The notes under the pieces are model-generated. The model did no database searches, was not told the DNA's origin, and saw only the letters and a program-made list of their open reading frames with translations. Below are positions 43,702-48,469 of a stretch of 48,469 bases of DNA, piece by piece; position 1 is the first letter of the stretch, and every line of letters starts with the position of its first letter. The position numbers and the translations under genes were made by a program. Source of the DNA: Zygnema circumcarinatum (Eukaryota > Streptophyta > Zygnematophyceae > Zygnematales > Zygnemataceae); contig CM074804.1 of the NCBI GenBank assembly GCA_037447605.1, forward strand, positions 5,281 through 53,749, given 5' to 3'.

Positions 43702-46700
43702 TCAAAAAAGTAGCATCTTTAATATTAGCACCACCAGCATAAAAAGACAAAGTACAATTAACAACATGATGCAGTACAGCATGGCGTTTCTTTTCTGCTT
43801 GTCCTGCGCCTGCACCAAACAAACGTGCGGAGTCGGTTAGTCTACGCGCACTAGTTGCCCAAATGTCCGACAGACATCAATTTTGCGCGCAAGTAGAAGC
43901 ACTGGCTGTGGCTTGAAGTAGATCCATGTTCGCCGCCAACAGCCGGCGACAGGCTGCTGCCACAAAGACACAGCGCGCCCTGACAGGAGCACCAACCACA
44001 GCTGTGCGGCACTATCCAAGACACACTCAGAGGATCAAGCATGCAAATGTCGTCGTTGGTGACTGTGACATACCTTGGAGAGCTGGACAACGCCCTTCTC
44101 CACTCTTTCGCTAACGTTCTGAATGTTATAATCGATTCGATCTACCACTGTCCCCTGCGCAGGGAAAGGACAAACAGCACAACGTGACGCAAGCCTGAGG
44201 GGTTCTCTCTTTCTCCAGTCAGCAAGGCACATTCTGATTATGAAAACACGCATCATGCTGAGGTATAGATGGCTCCTATTGCTTTCCAAGTACACATGCT
44301 CCAAATAATTCGACAAAGCCCCTGATGCACGTTTTGCTTTTCTCATGTTGCAGAAGGATGGCCCTCAGCACTGAATTGCCCTCCCTCTCATAACTTACCT
44401 GGTCGATGACAAGCACTGAGAGGTCTTTCATCATCTGCGCTAACTCATTCACGGCAACGATGATCTGACCACCCACACAACATACCCACAGAGCTCCAGT
44501 GCAAGTCAATTGCCATGTCCTGCTGAATGCCAATACTGGAAAGTTTGTCATCACTTCAAATTTTAAAAAAGCATGTTTGCTTTCAAAGCTTTACCAATCC
44601 TGATCCTACTTCATGCCTGCAGTTTATCCAACATTAACATCGTTTGCTTCGATAATTTTACTTCCATTCCTTTAGCTAGATTTTTATTTTCGCTTTGACT
44701 GTCTAATTGGTTATTAAACAAACAGTATCTACCCATACTCGCCGTTCTAGAGACAGCAAAAATACCCAACTTCCTCAGAAGAATGCAGAAAGCCATAACC
44801 ACGCAATCCTCGGAAGGAGACAACCTTCTGACATTTTCATTGCTATATGTCGACCGCATGGGCCTGAAAAGTTGGATGGACTTCTGAGACTAGAAGGACA
44901 ACCAGCTGAGCGGCTGCACTTAATGCAACTTTTTAAGACGAAAAGGGAGATCCCTTCTCAACACGACTGTAAATACACGGCGATGCATGATTCTCCCAAG
45001 TTGACTGTACTCAGTTCCCATACTTGCAAGCAGAGAAACTAGCAATGGCCCTAACCATCCTCAGGCTCGTGGCTTACCTCATTCACCTCCTGCTCGCGCT
45101 CAGCAGAAACATGTTCCATGCGCTTCACACGCAACAGCTGGCGCTCATCGAAGCCCTGCAGATGCGGCACTGCTGCTTGGGCATATCAGGAAACGCATTT
45201 CTTCAGAACTTTTTGGCTATGTTCACCTCAACAACAGAAGATGTGACACCTCGATTCTAAACAGTAACCCCCTTTTTAACCTAGTTGATGCAACCAGGTT
45301 GCAAAAGGACTGCATAAGAAGACATAGCAGAAGCAGAAAGCATGACACACAAGTTGGACCCAAAAGAAAGGAAGAAAAACAATCAGAGGAATACGATAAG
45401 AAGGACGCTGGAGGGCAATGGCGCTTAACGCTCACCGGGTCATAAAGCTCATCCTCGTCAGCTTGCTTACTGCTGCTCGAAGCGGCCGGTTTCTACAAAA
45501 GGGAACCACAAGCCAAGCGGATAACAACACACCGTTGAAGCACGCACCCCTGCGAGACTGCACGGTAGCAGCATTTAAAGGTGAAGGGCAGGGAGCGAGA
45601 GGAAATGTAAAATAGAACGAGGGGCAAACACACCTCTTGCTGCTGTTCCAAGCGATTGAGGTACGCTTTTGATTGCTTGCGGAACTCCATAGAAAGGGTT
45701 TGTAAATCTGTAGCCATGCATCTCTGATCACCCACGTGTATGCCAACATGTTATTACTCCACAAAAAGCAAGAACACAAACCGGGTCACTGAACAAGAAC
45801 AGATCCCAATCTCAAAACAGGTGATCTTAAACACGCATGCATGCGAGAAGACCCTAAAGGGAAGTTTCGATCTCTTCCCAATTTCGAAAGGACTCCTACA
45901 CTTAAACCGAATCTCCATGCACGAGAAAACATGGCTGTAGGCATAATCGATTTACCTGCACATTTTTACATATACTGCTATTCTCGTCCGTGCCCATGTC
46001 TTGCGTCAAACGCTGCAAGTTTTTTTCACAACTCTTAAGTGATCTTGTGATCTCCTGCGTAAACAATTCAATATTTTCCTCATGCGAGTTTTGAGAATTG
46101 TCAAAATTGGGTAGCAATGCGCGCGCCTGGGCTTTCGCGAGCTCTGCCATTTTCCCGCGAATTTTCTGCATTTCTTCCTTTATTCTTTCAGACAGATCCA
46201 CCCATAGGGGAGGCAAAGCAGCGGTTGGTCTCAGATCTCTGCGGTTCCAACGACAAGAGTTGATGATGAGTGAGAGGGAGAGAGAGTGAGTGAACAAGCG
46301 CGCTCAAATGAGAACGATAGCATGATTAAGGCCTACTCTAATTCAGGGCAGAAAAACGAATTAAGTTGAAAATATCACGGGACTCACGCCACTAAATTAG
46401 ATGACCTTTTGTTGACTAATGTGAGCATGTATGTCTAAATGTAAAAGAGAGCTACAACAGGAACACTGCTCCACAAAAAAAAGCACCAGTACCAATTTAG
46501 CGGGATGAGTCACGCGCACGGAAAAAACAGCCTTGCAGTAGGAAGCATAAGGCGCAGCATGCTAAAGCGCCGGTCCCTAGGATCCCATCCAAATCCATTA
46601 ATCTGAACGTGACACCCTCCCTATTCCTGCTCACGAGGGTGCGACGTACTGCACGCTGTCTGAGAGCTCCAGCTGCACGTATCCGCCTCGCACGCCCTTC

Positions 46701-46807
46701 ACCGGCATGTCTATCGCCGTGTGTCCATCTGCAGACGCAAACGGCTTCGCCTGCTTCACGGCCTCGCGGTACTTCAAAAACGCGGCGGTCCTGTTCCGCG
46801 TCGCCAT
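43702..46807 (-). CDS. SYP4: SYP4-group syntaxin (Tlg2/syntaxin-16 type Qa-SNARE)
   Basis: Qa-SNARE of the trans-Golgi network in plants, needed for vacuolar and secretory traffic. Exons in transcript order: 46807-46635, 46238-45956, 45723-45634, 45492-45436, 45155-45078, 44464-44399, 44154-44074, 43809-43702; total 936 nt (311 residues). It begins MATRNRTAAFLKYREAV, typical of the group. The N-terminal Habc region has LPPLWVDLSERIKEEMQKIR, KMAELAKAQARALLPNF, TQEITRSLKSCEKNLQRL and ATDLQTLSMEFRKQSKAYL. The SNARE helix runs from REQEVNEIIVAVNELAQMMK through LSVLVIDQGTVVDRIDYNIQ, with the expected zero-layer Gln in VIDQG. The last exon is one hydrophobic tail anchor (MLYCIMLLIVLCLFMLVVLI) with only a short tail after it. 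All key features are present. Confidence 0.96.
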
Positions 46808-47390
46808 AGATGCTCGTTTGTATCCTAGTAATTCCGTGTTCCAGTCTAGGACTTCAGCTTTTTAGGGTTGAAATATCTCCAACTTGCTTCCTTTAAATCC
46901 ATGAAATTCCCCCAGACTGCGTCAACTGCCCTTTGCTCGAGCAGCAGCGGTCCGAGCATGCGACGGAAGTCCTTCCTTGCGTGGCAATGACCGCTTCAAA
47001 TCAGCGTAGTCGAGCCGAGCCGAGCCTGCAGGCCGCCCCGCCCCGCTCCGCTCCCCCCCCACGGAATGGAGCAAGGCAGGCCGATCCGTCCGCTTGGCCG
47101 CTTGGCCGCCTCCAACCGCTCCCTTCTTCCCGGCCCTGCCTGCCGTTCAGGAGGAGGATGCGTGACCGAGGGTGACGCCCGCCCGCCCGCCCGCCCGTAC
47201 GGCCCAGCGCGCGCCCGCCCGCCCGCCCGCCCTCGAGCGAGCCCCGCCTCGCCCAACTCTCCTTCCAGGATCAACAACAACAACAACACCAACAACAACA
47301 CCAACACCAACACGGCCCTAGAAACAAGTTCTGCAAACTCTCTTCTATTATTCCCCACGTCTCTACACCGTCTCTACGTCTGTTGATGCA
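46808..47390. promoter_or_regulatory. Upstream region of SYP4
   Basis: GC-rich from about 47000 to 47250 with runs of GCCC (47177-47232), followed by AACAAC/AACACC trinucleotides at 47271-47310. One GTAC lies at 47198. Likely promoter or 5' UTR, with no coding segment recognised. Confidence 0.4.
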
Positions 47391-47439
47391 AGCTCGAATT
47401 GGAGCTGGTCGCATTTCTGCCCTAAACTAGCGTTAACAT

Positions 47440-47661
47440 TTGTCAAGCACTTGGTCTCTTCCATGGACTCAACCAATGTCCTCCAAAGCTCAGCATTCTT
47501 CTTCTTTTCCATCTGAATTTCACCTACTACTCTTACAAATTCTAACTTCGCCTTCTTCAATTCTTAAGGAAGATTTTTTTCATTTGTGGCTGTCATTTTT
47601 GTTGTCTTTGATATTGACTTCCTAGTCTCACTTGACTCCTCAATATTGGAGCACTCCATCT
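47440..47661 (-). repeat. Left arm of an imperfect inverted repeat coding a coiled coil
   Basis: On the minus strand this reads KKAKLEFVRVVGEIQMEKKK, then ELWRTLVESMEETKCL, a charged helix open for 65 codons (47560-47363). Its reverse complement matches 47773-47985 by eye over more than 200 bp with scattered differences. The two arms are separated by about 110 bp. Confidence 0.7.
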
Positions 47662-47772
47662 GAAAAAATTCTAGGTTCTTGCCCACATAGACCTGCAGCT
47701 CTCCTAATTTCGAATAAATTTTTTGCCCCTTGTGCTATTTCATTGGACTGCTTTTCTATTTTTTTCTTTAAA

Positions 47773-47985
47773 TGATGTGCTCCAGTATTGAGAAAGTGTC
47801 AAATGAGGCTAGGAAAGGAAAAGGCTACAGGGGTGGTAGCCACAAATGGGAGAAGGCTTCGTGAGGAATTGAGGAAAGCGAAGTTGGAATCCGTAAAGGT
47901 AATAGGTAAAATTTAGATGGAAAAGAAGAAGAATGTTGAGCTTTGGAAGACATTAGTTGAGTCCAAAGAAGAGACCACGTGTTTG
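47773..47985 (+). repeat. Right arm of the inverted repeat, decayed
   Basis: The plus strand reads RKAKLESVKVIGKI, a TAG, then MEKKKNVELWKTLVESKEET, so this arm carries a stop that the left arm lacks. A related short block (FEFVKVAG) follows at about 47985, suggesting part of the unit is also repeated in tandem. Confidence 0.7.
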
Positions 47986-48293
47986 AATTCGTAAAGGTTG
48001 CAGGTGCGGCGTATAATTGGAGGAGGAGGGCGAAAGAGAAAATGCTTGCAGGTGTAGCAATTGAAATGAGCAATTTGAGGGCAAAGAAAAAGAGTCGAGT
48101 AAAGGAGGCCCTGAGAGAGAGAGAGAGGCGAAAGGGGAGACTAAGCGACACTTGCACGAAGTGCAGAAGCAAGTTAGTCAGCTGTAGCGAACTGAACGCT
48201 ACAGTCACCAAGGTGCCGCCGGCATGTTGGAGTTGTTCATACGGTTCGGCCGTACAAGGTCTCCGTACGTCCGTATGGCTCGTACTGTTGTAG
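47979..48293 (+). pseudogene. Basic coiled-coil open frame next to the inverted repeat
   Basis: A 104-codon frame rich in Arg/Lys and Glu (RRRAKEKMLAGVAIEMSNLR, VKEALRERERRKGRL), then a CTKCRSKLVSC segment. It begins with the same V-K-V-x-G pattern as the two arms. It may be the remainder of the gene from which the arms came; no start, splice or family evidence supports an active gene. Confidence 0.3.
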
Positions 48294-48338
48294 CGTAACG
48301 GAGCTGCGTTCGACGGATCCGCGCCCGTTCAGTTGTAC
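48252..48338. promoter_or_regulatory. Third GTAC cluster
   Basis: Four GTAC cores (48252, 48265, 48282, 48335) with CCGTAC context, in GC-rich sequence that resembles the promoters at 9.3 and 18.9 kb. A gene beyond the right edge may be its target. Confidence 0.45.
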
Positions 48339-48469
48339 TTGACATGTTCATATTCAGTGTCACGGACCGGCCTGATCCAGGAATTGCCGACGGAAAATGC
48401 GAGACGGCGGCGCCATTTGTTGGCGGCCCACGGGACAGCACACCATCCAGCTAGGCGCACTCGGAAGCG

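Noticed and set aside
1..48469. Transposase, reverse transcriptase, integrase or viral genes
   Set aside because: No such motifs were found on either strand. The fold-back repeat near 47.4-48.0 kb is the only structure that resembles a mobile element.

Overview
This 48.5 kb window is nuclear DNA of a streptophyte plant (a land plant or a streptophyte alga; I cannot place it closer). Every recognisable gene is a spliced eukaryotic gene with GT-AG introns, and several families are plant-specific: an auxin response factor with B3 and PB1 domains, the plant TFIIB relative PTF2, a NAL1-type trypsin-like protein, a ROOT UV-B SENSITIVE (DUF647) protein, a DUF1997 protein and a SYP4-type syntaxin. 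Exons are GC-rich, introns are mostly 100-700 bp, and plant-type TTTAGGG telomere-like repeats occur inside genes and introns.

Layout, left to right. 93-4242 (+): the 3' part of an ARF gene, cut by the window edge. 5936-9160 (-): complete mitochondrial malate dehydrogenase, seven exons. 9534-15140 (+): PTF2-like TFIIB factor, nine exons. 16834-18517 (-): unknown acidic/lysine-rich protein, two exons. 19721-about 23052 (+): NAL1-like protein. 24671-27033 (-): GEMIN2 (SMN complex). 27318-32296 (+): protein farnesyltransferase beta subunit, 14 exons, with a perfect 76-copy heptamer array in one intron and an assembly gap in another. 33599-35998 (+): DUF1997 protein. 36767-42487 (-): RUS/DUF647 protein, with a degenerate telomere-like heptamer array where a conserved core exon should lie. 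43702-46807 (-): SYP4-like syntaxin, eight exons. 46808-48469: promoter DNA and a fold-back coiled-coil coding remnant.

Exon coordinates were built by hand from splice consensus plus family similarity. For ARF, MDH, PTF2, the unknown gene, GEMIN2, FTB and SYP4 the summed exon lengths are a multiple of three with no internal stop, which supports the models. NAL1 (C-terminus), DUF1997 (one middle exon) and RUS (core) do not close completely.

Three gene pairs are head to head (MDH/PTF2, unknown/NAL1, GEMIN2/FTB). The most interesting unexplained structure is non-coding: dense GTAC-core clusters in two of these divergent promoters, G-box clusters just upstream of the DUF1997 and RUS genes, and heptamer arrays inside introns. 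I see no operon-like system, virus, CRISPR array or intact transposon. The genes are housekeeping or developmental loci without an evident shared pathway, and I do not see a clear new multi-gene system.
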